A DNA stretch of 11,610 nt from Altererythrobacter sp. (GCA_023299945.1 JALZVZ010000233.1:1-11610); one strand, 5' to 3'; counted from the first letter of the stretch, positions 1 to 7,218 are shown. Numbers and translations are program-made. The notes: generated by a model from the sequence alone, not told the origin.

Positions 1-797
1 TCATCGTGATCTTCAAATCCTACGCCGACAAACGCCGGGTCCAAAAACGCCGCGCCCAAAAGAAGGATTACATCCGCGAGATCGCCTCATCGGTGCGCAC
101 AGTGTTTGTCTTTGGCCTCACCACGATCAGCACGATTTTGCTAACCGAAGCAGGCATTATCCAAATCCAGCTGGAGGAGTTCAGCGTAGGATTGCTGGCG
201 GTGCAAGTCGCCGTGATCCTGCTGGCCCATGATGCGTATTTTTATTGGATGCACCGCACGCTGCACCATAAATCCCTGTTTCGCACGACCCATATGCACC
301 ACCACAAATCACGCACGCCCACACCGTGGACCGCCTATAGCTTCTCCATCTGGGAAGCGGGCGCAGAGGCCGCGTTCGTGCCGATCTTTCTGCTGATTAC
401 CAGCCTGCTGGGCGTGGCCTATGCCGGTATGGCGCTGTTCATCTTCTTGTGGATCATGATTATCCGCAATGTGATGGGGCATTTGGGCGTTGAAATGCAC
501 CCTGCAGGCTGGGTCGATACGCCGTGGCTCGATTGGATCAGCACGACGACGCACCATGATCTGCACCATTCGAACGGCGGTTATAATTTCGGGTTCTACT
601 TCACCTTTTGGGACCGCATGATGGGCACCGAGCATCCTGAATATAAGCAGCGCTTTCGGGCGGTGGCGCAGCCTATCAGCCTGCCATTCAAAACGCCCGA
701 AATCAAAACCAGCGCCGCCGAGCGGGCCGCAGTGATTGCGATGGCAGGCTTTGCCACACTCGCAACATTCGGTGGTTTGGGAACGGTGGGAATTTAA
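1..797 (+). CDS. Fatty acid hydroxylase / sterol desaturase family protein, 5'-truncated by window edge
   Basis: Integral-membrane di-iron oxygenase of the fatty acid hydroxylase superfamily (sterol desaturase, carotenoid hydroxylase and alkylglycerol monooxygenase relatives). The three histidine clusters that bind the two irons are visible: HRTLHH, HMHHH and HHDLHH, followed by the family's usual GYNFGFYFTFWDRMMGT stretch. Hydrophobic segments lie just before the first cluster and between the first and last clusters. The first in-frame start in the window is GTG at 6, but the frame stays open to the left edge, and the visible N-terminus (a basic KRR..QKRR stretch) looks like the cytoplasmic loop that normally follows one or two N-terminal helices. 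The real start is therefore probably upstream of the window. The stop is TAA at 795-797. Substrate cannot be told from sequence; a membrane lipid, sterol/hopanoid or carotenoid are all possible. Family call is secure, specificity is not. Confidence 0.9.
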   Translation, partial: IVIFKSYADKRRVQKRRAQKKDYIREIASSVRTVFVFGLTTISTILLTEAGIIQIQLEEFSVGLLAVQVAVILLAHDAYFYWMHRTLHHKSLFRTTHMHHHKSRTPTPWTAYSFSIWEAGAEAAFVPIFLLITSLLGVAYAGMALFIFLWIMIIRNVMGHLGVEMHPAGWVDTPWLDWISTTTHHDLHHSNGGYNFGFYFTFWDRMMGTEHPEYKQRFRAVAQPISLPFKTPEIKTSAAERAAVIAMAGFATLATFGGLGTVGI

Positions 798-803
798 GCC
801 TAA

Positions 804-843
804 CCGCGGGCCATCAGCCCCAATTTTTGCAAGAGGCCCGCGG
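804..843. promoter_or_regulatory. Inverted repeat, perfect 9-bp arms, in convergent gap
   Basis: Arms CCGCGGGCC (804-812) and GGCCCGCGG (835-843) are exact reverse complements separated by 22 bases. It begins 7 bases after the stop of the hydroxylase gene. It could form a strong GC stem acting as a transcript end for that gene, but no T-run follows, so it is not a canonical intrinsic terminator. Confidence 0.45.
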
Positions 844-846
844 GGC

Positions 847-880
847 AGGCGGTCACTTCACTCTCACGAGGTGGCCGCCT
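847..880 (+). terminator. Candidate terminator/3' hairpin, 13-bp stem with 8-base loop
   Basis: Left arm 847-859 (AGGCGGTCACTTC) pairs with right arm 868-880 (GAGGTGGCCGCCT) around an 8-base loop. As + strand RNA all 13 positions pair, two of them as U-G wobbles; as - strand RNA those two become A-C mismatches. The hairpin therefore fits the transcript of the upstream + strand gene better. No U-tract follows (GTTAAATC), so the termination role is inferred from position between convergent genes. Confidence 0.5.
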
Positions 881-922
881 GTTAAATCTAATGAATGGTA
901 CAGGCGCCCACTGGCCGCTTAT

Positions 923-1183
923 TCATTCCGGTGGCGGGCTTTCCATCAATTCCATCAAATTGCGCGCAGCATCGCGGTCAGCAGGATCTTTAAATGCAGT
1001 GTCCAGATCGGGGGCTGCATCCAGCATGTAAAGCAGGGTCCACAGGGCAAAGCGTTTGCCGCGATCAGTCTCCAGCCCGAAATCGACCCGCATGCGCTCA
1101 GCGCCCTCAGGCAAAGCGGCGGGATCGACATCGGCCAGATCGGTTGTTCCGAAATAACGCTGCAAGAGGTCGGGCATATCCAT
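923..1183 (-). CDS. Small acidic hypothetical protein, 86 aa
   Basis: I do not recognise a named family. The 86-residue product is acidic (many D and E), has no signal peptide or membrane helix, and has a central stretch (KRFALWTLLYMLDAAPDLD) that reads as an amphipathic helix. The ATG at 1183 is preceded by a purine-rich AGGGG at a suitable distance, and a second ATG two codons in (1177) is an alternative start. It is judged real because the composition is protein-like, it fills the gap between two well-supported genes, and it is divergent from the ABC-F gene with a short shared upstream region (1184-1274). The competing + strand frames here have low-complexity basic or Cys/His/Arg-rich translations typical of shadows. 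Function unknown; likely cytoplasmic. Confidence 0.7.
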   Translation of the reverse strand: MDMPDLLQRYFGTTDLADVDPAALPEGAERMRVDFGLETDRGKRFALWTLLYMLDAAPDLDTAFKDPADRDAARNLMELMESPPPE

Positions 1184-1220
1184 ACGCCCCTGCTAACCCA
1201 CTGCGCGCGCCTTGGAAACT

Positions 1221-1244
1221 GCCCAAAACCGAATTCCTTTGGGC
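1221..1244. promoter_or_regulatory. Inverted repeat in divergent upstream region
   Basis: GCCCAAA (1221-1227) and TTTGGGC (1238-1244) are perfect 7-bp arms around 10 bases. It lies between the divergent small-protein gene and the ABC-F gene, about 30 bases before the ABC-F start codon. It could be an operator or a leader hairpin; no function is shown. Confidence 0.3.
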
Positions 1245-1274
1245 GTGGCGCAATATACTGTTAGGGGGCCGCCC

Positions 1275-3134
1275 ATGCTTTCTATCGACGGTATCACAGT
1301 GCGGCTTGGCGGCCGGACCATTCTTGATCGCGCCACAGCCACGGTGCCTGTCGGCGCGCGTGTGGGGCTGATTGGGCGCAATGGCGCGGGCAAGTCGACA
1401 TTGATGAAGGCGCTGATCAACGAGATTGAGCCTGATTCTGGCGAAATCAACAAGCCATCCAAGGCGCGCATTGGCTATATCGCCCAAGATGCGCCCAGCG
1501 GTATGATGACGCCCGAAGAAGTTGTGCTGGCGTCTGCGACCGAGCGCGCAGAACTGCTGGCAGAGCTGGAAACCTGCGAAGACATGGACCGCATGGGCGA
1601 TATGCACGAGCGTCTGCTGGCGATCGATGCCTATAGCGCGCCTGCACGCGCGGCGAAAATTCTCGCTGGGTTAGGCTTTGACGAGGAAATGCAGCAGCGG
1701 CCGGTAGAGACATTTTCGGGCGGTTGGAAAATGCGCATCGCCCTTGGCGCTCTGCTGTTTTCTGAGCCTGATATTCTGTTGCTGGATGAGCCATCGAACC
1801 ACCTCGATCTTGAGGCGACTTTGTGGCTGGAAAACTTCCTAAAATCCTATCCTGCCACGCTGCTAGTCATCAGCCATGAACGCGATCTACTCAATAAGGT
1901 CGTGGATCACATTTTGCATCTGCAAGGCGGGGCGTTGACGCTTTATTCCGGCGGCTATGATGCGTTTGAAAAACAGCGCGCTGAACGGGCTGCACAATTG
2001 GCGTCGGCTAAGGCTTCGCAAGATGCCCAGCGTGCGCGCCTGCAAGATTATGTTGCCCGCAATAGCGCGCGGGCATCCACCGCGAAGCAGGCGCAATCGC
2101 GGGCCAAAATGCTGGCGCGGATGCAGCCGATTGCCGCACTGATTGAGGACCCGACATTGAGCTTTGGCTTTCCCGATCCGGCTGAATTGCGCTCACCGAT
2201 GATTACGGTTGAGAGTGCCGCGGTAGGTTATGGCGAAGCGCCGCCGATTTTGCAGCGGCTGAATTTTCGGATCGATGCCGATGACCGGATTGCGCTGCTG
2301 GGCCGCAATGGCAATGGCAAGACGACCTTGGCGCGTCTGCTTGCATCGCAGTTGAAACCGGCGGAAGGCGAGGTTAACGCGCCCGGCCGCCTCAAGGTTG
2401 GCTATTTCACGCAATATCAGGTGGAGGAACTGTCTGCCGAGGAAACACCGCTGGATCTGATGACCCGTGCGATGAAGGATGAGGCACAAGGCAAAGTGCG
2501 CGCGCAATTGGGCCGCTTCGGCTTCTCTGGCCCGCGCGCAGGACAGAAAGTTGCGAAGCTGTCGGGCGGCGAGCGGGCGCGGTTGGCGCTGGCGTTGATT
2601 ACGCGCGATGCGCCGCATTTGCTTATTTTGGATGAGCCAACAAACCACTTGGATGTTGATGCGCGCGAGGCTTTGATCCAAGCGCTGAATGATTATTCTG
2701 GCGCCGTAATCCTAATCAGCCACGACCGGCATATGGTCGAGCTGACATCAGACCGGCTGGTGTTGGTCGATGATGGTACTGCCCGCGAATATGAAGGCAG
2801 CATGGAAAATTATATCGACTTTGTGCTTGGCCGCAAACAGCCCAAAGACAATCGCGCCAATGGCAAGAAACGGGGCGGCAGCGGTAAAAACGCCGCAGCA
2901 AAGGAACGCAAGGCCAAGGCCGAATTGACCAAGGCAGAAGAGGCAATCACCCGCCTAACCAGCGAGGTGGAGCGGCTGGATCAGCAGATCCTCGATCAAA
3001 GCGGTGCATCGGCGGGGCCCGGCGGTGCGAAGATGCAAGATTTGCTCACCGCGCGCGCTGAGGCTGGCGATAAATTGGCGCAGGCAGAGGAAACATGGCT
3101 CGCCGCTGGCGCTGCGCTGGAGAGTACCGACTAG
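1275..3134 (+). CDS. ABC-F family ATPase (YheS/Uup-like), ribosome-associated
   Basis: Soluble protein with two ATP-binding cassettes and no membrane helices: the ABC-F family, which acts on ribosomes (translation factor or antibiotic-protection roles) rather than in transport. Domain 1 has Walker A GRNGAGKS (residues 34-41), signature FSGGW (147-151), Walker B ILLLDEPSNHLD (167-178). The arginine/alanine-rich linker, about 230-290, is the part that reaches the tRNA site in this family. Domain 2 has GRNGNGKTT (343-351), LSGGERARL (429-437) and LLILDEPTNHLD (449-460). The C-terminal 90 residues are a Lys/Gly-rich segment followed by a coiled coil. The length of 619 aa is close to E. coli YheS. 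ATG 1275 is chosen because AGGGGG (1263-1268) sits 6 bases upstream; an in-frame ATG at 1212 would add 21 unsupported residues. Exact subfamily is uncertain; a housekeeping role seems more likely than resistance. Confidence 0.93.
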   Translation: MLSIDGITVRLGGRTILDRATATVPVGARVGLIGRNGAGKSTLMKALINEIEPDSGEINKPSKARIGYIAQDAPSGMMTPEEVVLASATERAELLAELETCEDMDRMGDMHERLLAIDAYSAPARAAKILAGLGFDEEMQQRPVETFSGGWKMRIALGALLFSEPDILLLDEPSNHLDLEATLWLENFLKSYPATLLVISHERDLLNKVVDHILHLQGGALTLYSGGYDAFEKQRAERAAQLASAKASQDAQRARLQDYVARNSARASTAKQAQSRAKMLARMQPIAALIEDPTLSFGFPDPAELRSPMITVESAAVGYGEAPPILQRLNFRIDADDRIALLGRNGNGKTTLARLLASQLKPAEGEVNAPGRLKVGYFTQYQVEELSAEETPLDLMTRAMKDEAQGKVRAQLGRFGFSGPRAGQKVAKLSGGERARLALALITRDAPHLLILDEPTNHLDVDAREALIQALNDYSGAVILISHDRHMVELTSDRLVLVDDGTAREYEGSMENYIDFVLGRKQPKDNRANGKKRGGSGKNAAAKERKAKAELTKAEEAITRLTSEVERLDQQILDQSGASAGPGGAKMQDLLTARAEAGDKLAQAEETWLAAGAALESTD

Positions 3135-3205
3135 GCGGCAAGTAGCGGGCACGCGGATTTTAAGACGCGCATCCTCCTATTCCATTACCGAAAAGCGCGC
3201 TCGCG

Positions 3206-3224
3206 TTTACCATTCGCTAACCAA
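3206..3224 (+). promoter_or_regulatory. CtrA-like box candidate upstream of flavoenzyme gene
   Basis: TTTACCAT (3206-3213) and CTAACCAA (3217-3224) form an 11-bp-period direct repeat. Read as TTTA-N7-CTAAC this differs by one base per half from the alphaproteobacterial CtrA consensus TTAA-N7-TTAAC. It lies 43 bases before the start codon at 3267. Consensus is from established knowledge; binding here is inference and may be chance. Confidence 0.25.
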
Positions 3225-3238
3225 TATTCTTCATGTCT

Positions 3239-3256
3239 GTTTGGGATATCTCAAAC
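3239..3256. promoter_or_regulatory. 18-bp near-perfect palindrome just before the flavoenzyme RBS
   Basis: GTTTGGGATATCTCAAAC is symmetric at 8 of 9 base pairs (one G/T mismatch), centred on GATATC, and ends immediately before the GGGG of the ribosome binding site (3257-3260). With no loop it is poor as an RNA hairpin but good as a dimeric-repressor operator. No regulator gene is adjacent. Confidence 0.4.
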
Positions 3257-3266
3257 GGGGAAAACA

Positions 3267-4892
3267 ATGGTTCAGAATTCAGTTCAGCGCACACAAAACA
3301 GCGGCGTAATCGATGTTGATGTGGCTATCATTGGCGCAGGTCCAGCCGGGCTGACCGCCGGATATTTGCTGACCAAGCAAGGCAAAAGCGTCGCGATTAT
3401 CGAAAAAGATGCGACCTATGTGGGCGGCATAAGCCGCACGGTTGAGCATGAAGGCTATCGCTTTGATATTGGCGGCCACCGCTTTTTCTCCAAATCGCAA
3501 GCCGTGGTGGACTTGTGGAACGAAATTCTGCCGGATGACTTCATCCAGCGTCCGCGCATGAGCCGCATCTATTATGAGGGTAAGTTTTACAGCTATCCTC
3601 TGCGTGCTTTCGAAGCGCTGGGCAATCTCGGCATTCTGCGCTCCACTGCCTGCATGATCAGCTATCTGCGCTACAAATTATTCCCGATCAAAGACGTTCG
3701 CAGCTTTGAGGATTGGACCACCAATCAATTCGGCAAGAAGCTCTACTCGATCTTTTTCAAGACCTATACTGAGAAGGTATGGGGCATGCCTTGCGATGAG
3801 ATGAGCGCCGATTGGGCGGCTCAGCGCATCAAGGGCCTGTCGCTTTGGAGCGCAGTTGTCGACGGGCTGAAACGCTCGCTTGGCCTCAATAAAAAACCAA
3901 ACGATGGCCAAGAGGTCAAAACCCTGCTCGAAACATTCCGCTATCCGCGCCTTGGGCCCGGCATGATGTGGGATGCGGCGCGCGATCACATCCTCGCCAC
4001 CGGCAAAGGCCAGGTTTTGATGGGCCATTCGCTCGGTCAGCTGGCCGCAGACGGCAGCGGCGGTTGGAATATGACTGCACAAGGCCCCGATGGCCAAGTG
4101 CAAATCCGCGCAAAAGACGCGATTAGCTCTGCACCAATGCGCGAACTTTCCAAACGTGTGCATCCATTGCCGCAATCCAGCCTTCAGGCCGATAAACTGC
4201 GCTACCGCGATTTTCTTACCGTCGCATTGATGGTGAAATCAGACGATCTGTTCCCTGACAATTGGATCTATATCCATGATGACCGGGTGCAAGTTGGCCG
4301 CGTGCAAAACTTCCGCAGCTGGTCGCCTGAAATGATCCCGGATGAAGACATGGCCTGCGTTGGTCTTGAATATTTCTGCTTCGAAGGCGACGGGCTGTGG
4401 TCTGCTTCTGATGAAGATTTGATTGCGCAAGCGACGCGTGAAATGGAAATCCTCGGGCTTTGTGATCCATCCAAAGTTGTCAGCGGCGCGGTTGTCCGTC
4501 AGGAAAAAGCATACCCTGTTTACGACGACGCCTACGAAGCCAATGTTGATGCGATGCGCCAAGAACTGGAAGAGAAATTCCCGAGCCTGCATATGGTCGG
4601 CCGCAATGGCATGCACCGTTATAACAATCAGGATCATGCGATGATGACCGCGATGCTGACGGTTGAGAATATTCTCGCGGGTGAGCGTGTCTATGACACA
4701 TGGTGCGTCAATGAAGATGCTGAATATCACGAAGCCGGCGATGAGGGCGATGCAAAAATTCTGCCTGCTGTTGAAGCGGCCGAGACGGATGCGCCCGAGG
4801 CCAAGCCAGCGACCAAACCTGTAACCGAAGATCAAGCCGCTGCGCTCAATTCCATGCGCGATGTCCCGACCAGCATTCGTAAGGCTGGCTAA
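3267..4892 (+). CDS. NAD(P)/FAD-dependent oxidoreductase, UDP-galactopyranose-mutase/HemY-like
   Basis: 541-residue flavoprotein. The Rossmann FAD-binding motif GAGPAG is at residues 23-28, with an acidic strand end (IIEKD) after it and the amine-oxidase/UGM-type GGISRT...GYRFDIGGHRFF block at about 53-74. Further family blocks are TYTEKVWGMP, RLGPGMMW, LRYRDFLTVA, NWIYIHD and, near the C-terminus, GRNGMHRYNNQDHAMMTAM, the second FAD-contacting region. The fold is that of HemY/UDP-galactopyranose mutase flavoenzymes, but true Glf proteins are shorter (about 370-400 aa) and start differently, so activity is unproven. The last 50 residues are Glu/Ala/Pro-rich and probably disordered. No signal peptide or membrane helix, so cytosolic. 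ATG 3267 follows GGGG at 3257-3260. It is 29 bases upstream of gtrA, so probably co-transcribed; that context suggests a lipid-linked sugar or polyprenyl substrate rather than haem. Confidence 0.85.
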   Translation: MVQNSVQRTQNSGVIDVDVAIIGAGPAGLTAGYLLTKQGKSVAIIEKDATYVGGISRTVEHEGYRFDIGGHRFFSKSQAVVDLWNEILPDDFIQRPRMSRIYYEGKFYSYPLRAFEALGNLGILRSTACMISYLRYKLFPIKDVRSFEDWTTNQFGKKLYSIFFKTYTEKVWGMPCDEMSADWAAQRIKGLSLWSAVVDGLKRSLGLNKKPNDGQEVKTLLETFRYPRLGPGMMWDAARDHILATGKGQVLMGHSLGQLAADGSGGWNMTAQGPDGQVQIRAKDAISSAPMRELSKRVHPLPQSSLQADKLRYRDFLTVALMVKSDDLFPDNWIYIHDDRVQVGRVQNFRSWSPEMIPDEDMACVGLEYFCFEGDGLWSASDEDLIAQATREMEILGLCDPSKVVSGAVVRQEKAYPVYDDAYEANVDAMRQELEEKFPSLHMVGRNGMHRYNNQDHAMMTAMLTVENILAGERVYDTWCVNEDAEYHEAGDEGDAKILPAVEAAETDAPEAKPATKPVTEDQAAALNSMRDVPTSIRKAG

Positions 4893-4921
4893 GATAGGGT
4901 TGAGGCACTTTGGGGGCAAAT

Positions 4922-5338
4922 ATGCGCGACTTGATGACCAAACTGACCGACCTGCGCTTCATCCGTTATATTGCGGCAAGCGTTGGCGCGTTGGCGGTGG
5001 ATGTGGGCAGTTTTCTGGCGCTTATGGCGCTAGGGATGCTGGCCGCGCCTGCTTCTGCCATCGGGTATTCGCTTGGCATTTTGGCGCATTGGCTGCTTTC
5101 TAGCCGTACGGTGTTTCAAGACACGGTCGCATCGGGCGGGACGCAGCGCACCAAGCAAAAGGCATTGTTCGTCGTCTCTGCACTGGTGGGCCTTGGCCTG
5201 ACCACGGGCATTGTTGGCGGAGCGGATGCGGCGGGCACCGATCCGCGGCTTGCCAAGGTTTTGGCGATCTTGGTCAGCTTTACCGCCACATGGCTGATCC
5301 GTTCAAAAATCGTCTTTCGCGCGGCATCTGGCGGTTAA
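4922..5338 (+). CDS. GtrA family membrane protein
   Basis: 138-residue protein with four predicted membrane helices (about residues 11-36, 42-62, 80-103 and 112-130) and the family's end pattern, a basic residue pair followed by IVFR. GtrA proteins are thought to move or present polyprenyl-phosphate-linked sugars across the inner membrane for cell-surface glycosylation. The opening FIRYIAASVGALAVDVGSF is a typical GtrA first helix. ATG 4922 is preferred because GGGGG (4912-4916) lies 5 bases upstream; a TTG at 4910 would overlap that RBS. It follows the flavoenzyme by 29 bases and overlaps or closely abuts the next gene, indicating an operon. Which sugar is handled is unknown. Confidence 0.9.
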   Translation: MRDLMTKLTDLRFIRYIAASVGALAVDVGSFLALMALGMLAAPASAIGYSLGILAHWLLSSRTVFQDTVASGGTQRTKQKALFVVSALVGLGLTTGIVGGADAAGTDPRLAKVLAILVSFTATWLIRSKIVFRAASGG

Positions 5339-7125
5339 ACGCCTTGCAGACCGCCACACTTTACAGCTTTAAAACAAGCGATTTTTTCGTCCGCGTCGCC
5401 CTGACTTGGGCCGCGATTGCACTTGTGGTTGGCCTGATAAATATCGGCGGCATTCTCAGCGCACGCTTCCCCGATCCTGATGATATTATGCGCCTGTTGC
5501 AGGTCCGCGATGTGATGGGCGGCCAAGCGTGGCTGGACCTCCACCAATACCGCGTCGATGCCGCAAATGGCGGCGTGCTGATGCATTGGTCGCGGCTGGT
5601 GGATATTCCGCTGCTGCTGGTCATTGGCGCACTAACGCCATTGCTGGGCGAGGCAGGTGCAGAGGTTGCCGCGCTGACGATTGTGCCGCTGATCACACTG
5701 TTGATCTCGATGATGCTAACCGCACGGATCGTATGGAAAGTGCTGGGCGACGAACCCATCACCATGACATGTATTGCGATGGTTTTGTCTGTGCCCTTGC
5801 TGTTTCAACTGACGCCAATGCGGATTGACCACCATGGCTGGCAAATTGTCGGCGGTTTGATCGCGGTCAATGGCATTATGGCACAGCGTGTATGGCTCGG
5901 CGGTTTGATCGCTGGCCTCGCTATGGCGGCATGGCTTTCCATCTCATTAGAAGGGCTGCCTCTGGCGGCGGCAATTTGTGCATTGATGGCGTGGCGCTGG
6001 TGGAGTGATGCCAGAAAGCGCGGCTGGCTGGCATGGGTGATGGCGGGCCTAGCTGGCGGATCAGTGCTGTTTTACGGCCTGACCAAAAATGTTCGCGGGC
6101 TAGTCACGTTTTGTGACGCCATTGGCCCTGCGCATATCGCCATGTTTGTGTTTGGCGCTGTTGTATTGGGCGCATTAGCGTGGGCGAATCCCAAGACCCG
6201 CATGACGCTTTTAGCAGGCTATGCGCTCGCTGGCGGAGGCGCTTTGGCGCTTCTGTTTTATACTGCCCCCGACTGTGCCGGCAGCAGTTTTTCGCGGCTT
6301 GATCCTGTGCTGACTAAGTTCTGGTATGAGCAAGTTTCCGAAGGCCTTCCGCTCTGGCACCAAACGTTGAGCGACGCTTTGCAAATCGCGATTTTTCCGC
6401 TGCTTGGTATTCTCGCTTCCCTGCGTTTTATCCGCAGCAGCGAGGGCGCTTTGAAGACCTTTTGGATTGAGTATTCCGCGCTGCTGCTCGCGGCGTTCTT
6501 GGTCGCGATGTTGGTTGCGCGCGCAGGTGCTTTAGCGGCCGCATTGGCGGCGGTGCCAATGGGCTGGCAGATTGCAGAATGGCTGAGGAAAATCCGTGAA
6601 ATGAAGCGGCCATTGCAGCGCGTCTTGGCGATGATTGCGCTGGTTGCCGTGCTTGCTCCTGCCATGCCGGTGAAGGCCGTCCAGGGCCTGCTTCCCGCCC
6701 AGAATTCGGCCAATCTGCAGATTTCTGCGAAGGCCTCCGCCTGCAATATTGCGGAAAGTGCCAAGCTACTTGCCAACCTTCCCAAGGGCGAAATTTTCGC
6801 GCCGCTGGATATATCACCGCGCCTGCTGTTGGAGACACATCACAGCGTTGTCGCCACCGGTCATCACCGCGGCGAGAAGAGTATGTTGTTCGTAATTGAA
6901 ACGCTGACCAGCCCTGCTGATAAAGCGAAAAAGGCATTGCAACAGCGCGGATCAAATTACATCGCGCTGTGCCCAGACCTTAGCGAAGTGGCCATGTACG
7001 CCAATTCCAGTCCTGATGGATTGGCCGCAAACTTGATTTCAGGCGAGGCTCCGAAATGGCTCGAGCCGATTGCGCTAGAGGGTCAAAACGGTCTCAAAGC
7101 ATGGCTCATTTTGCCTGCAAAATAG
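5290..7125 (+). CDS. Polytopic membrane protein, GT-C (STT3/AglB-like) glycosyltransferase candidate
   Basis: 611-residue protein with about ten or more hydrophobic helices and a C-terminal soluble domain of roughly 140 residues after about 470. After the first helix comes FPDPDDIMRLLQVRD (60-74), then GQAWLDLHQYR (78-88) and MHWSRLVDIP (98-107). A later loop has RIDHHGWQ (178-185). The order of an acidic DPDD motif in the first external loop, a W/PLFD-like stretch and a DHH motif resembles archaeal AglB/bacterial STT3-type GT-C enzymes, where these acids bind the metal and the lipid-linked sugar. The STT3 WWDYG acceptor motif is absent, so it is not a standard oligosaccharyltransferase. The C-terminal part has LLETHHSVVATGHHR, an exposed His-rich stretch. 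Start is uncertain: ATG 5290 overlaps gtrA by 49 bases; TTG 5344, with GGCGG 9 bases upstream and just past the gtrA stop, is the alternative. Membrane protein is certain, glycosyltransferase is inferred. Confidence 0.7.
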   Translation: MADPFKNRLSRGIWRLNALQTATLYSFKTSDFFVRVALTWAAIALVVGLINIGGILSARFPDPDDIMRLLQVRDVMGGQAWLDLHQYRVDAANGGVLMHWSRLVDIPLLLVIGALTPLLGEAGAEVAALTIVPLITLLISMMLTARIVWKVLGDEPITMTCIAMVLSVPLLFQLTPMRIDHHGWQIVGGLIAVNGIMAQRVWLGGLIAGLAMAAWLSISLEGLPLAAAICALMAWRWWSDARKRGWLAWVMAGLAGGSVLFYGLTKNVRGLVTFCDAIGPAHIAMFVFGAVVLGALAWANPKTRMTLLAGYALAGGGALALLFYTAPDCAGSSFSRLDPVLTKFWYEQVSEGLPLWHQTLSDALQIAIFPLLGILASLRFIRSSEGALKTFWIEYSALLLAAFLVAMLVARAGALAAALAAVPMGWQIAEWLRKIREMKRPLQRVLAMIALVAVLAPAMPVKAVQGLLPAQNSANLQISAKASACNIAESAKLLANLPKGEIFAPLDISPRLLLETHHSVVATGHHRGEKSMLFVIETLTSPADKAKKALQQRGSNYIALCPDLSEVAMYANSSPDGLAANLISGEAPKWLEPIALEGQNGLKAWLILPAK

Positions 7126-7160
7126 GCGTGTGATCTGAGGTCATTACCCTGTGATCTCGG

Positions 7161-7200
7161 CTTTGGCCCCGTTTGGCCCCGTTTGGCCTTGTCTGGCCTC
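7161..7200. repeat. Four tandem 10-bp repeats between convergent genes
   Basis: Four successive 10-base units (7161-7170, 7171-7180, 7181-7190, 7191-7200) of form GTTTGGCCCC: CTTTGGCCCC, GTTTGGCCCC, GTTTGGCCTT, GTCTGGCCTC. They are framed by TCGGCT (7157-7162) and its reverse complement AGCCGA (7212-7217). Upstream, TGTGATCT occurs at 7129-7136 and 7150-7157, 21 bases apart. It lies between two gene ends, so a promoter role is unlikely; probably a slippage-derived minisatellite or part of a transcript end. Confidence 0.75.
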
Positions 7201-7218
7201 ACCATGTCTTGAGCCGAT

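Noticed and set aside
1254..1259. TATACT as a -10 box for the ABC-F gene
   Set aside because: It would place the transcript start at about the ribosome site, and no -35 match lies 16-18 bases upstream.
827..1264. Open frame of 145 codons on the + strand opposite the small acidic gene
   Set aside because: Translation is compositionally unlike a protein, has no ribosome site, crosses the hairpin region and runs into the ABC-F leader.
1212..1274. Upstream in-frame ATG extending the ABC-F protein by 21 residues
   Set aside because: The ATG at 1275 has AGGGGG 6 bases upstream and begins exactly where the family's first strand begins; the extension crosses an inverted repeat.
3135..3205. Intrinsic terminator after the ABC-F gene
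   Set aside because: Short GC-rich matches such as CGCG...CGCG are present, but no stable stem followed by a T-run could be drawn.
4239..4919. Long open frame (226 codons) on the - strand opposite the flavoenzyme
   Set aside because: Antisense shadow: the + strand protein has clear FAD motifs across the same bases and the antisense translation has no recognisable domain.
7141..7151. 11-base TCATTACCCTG shared with 11588-11598
   Set aside because: Several 11-base matches are expected by chance in a window this size, and the contexts are unrelated.
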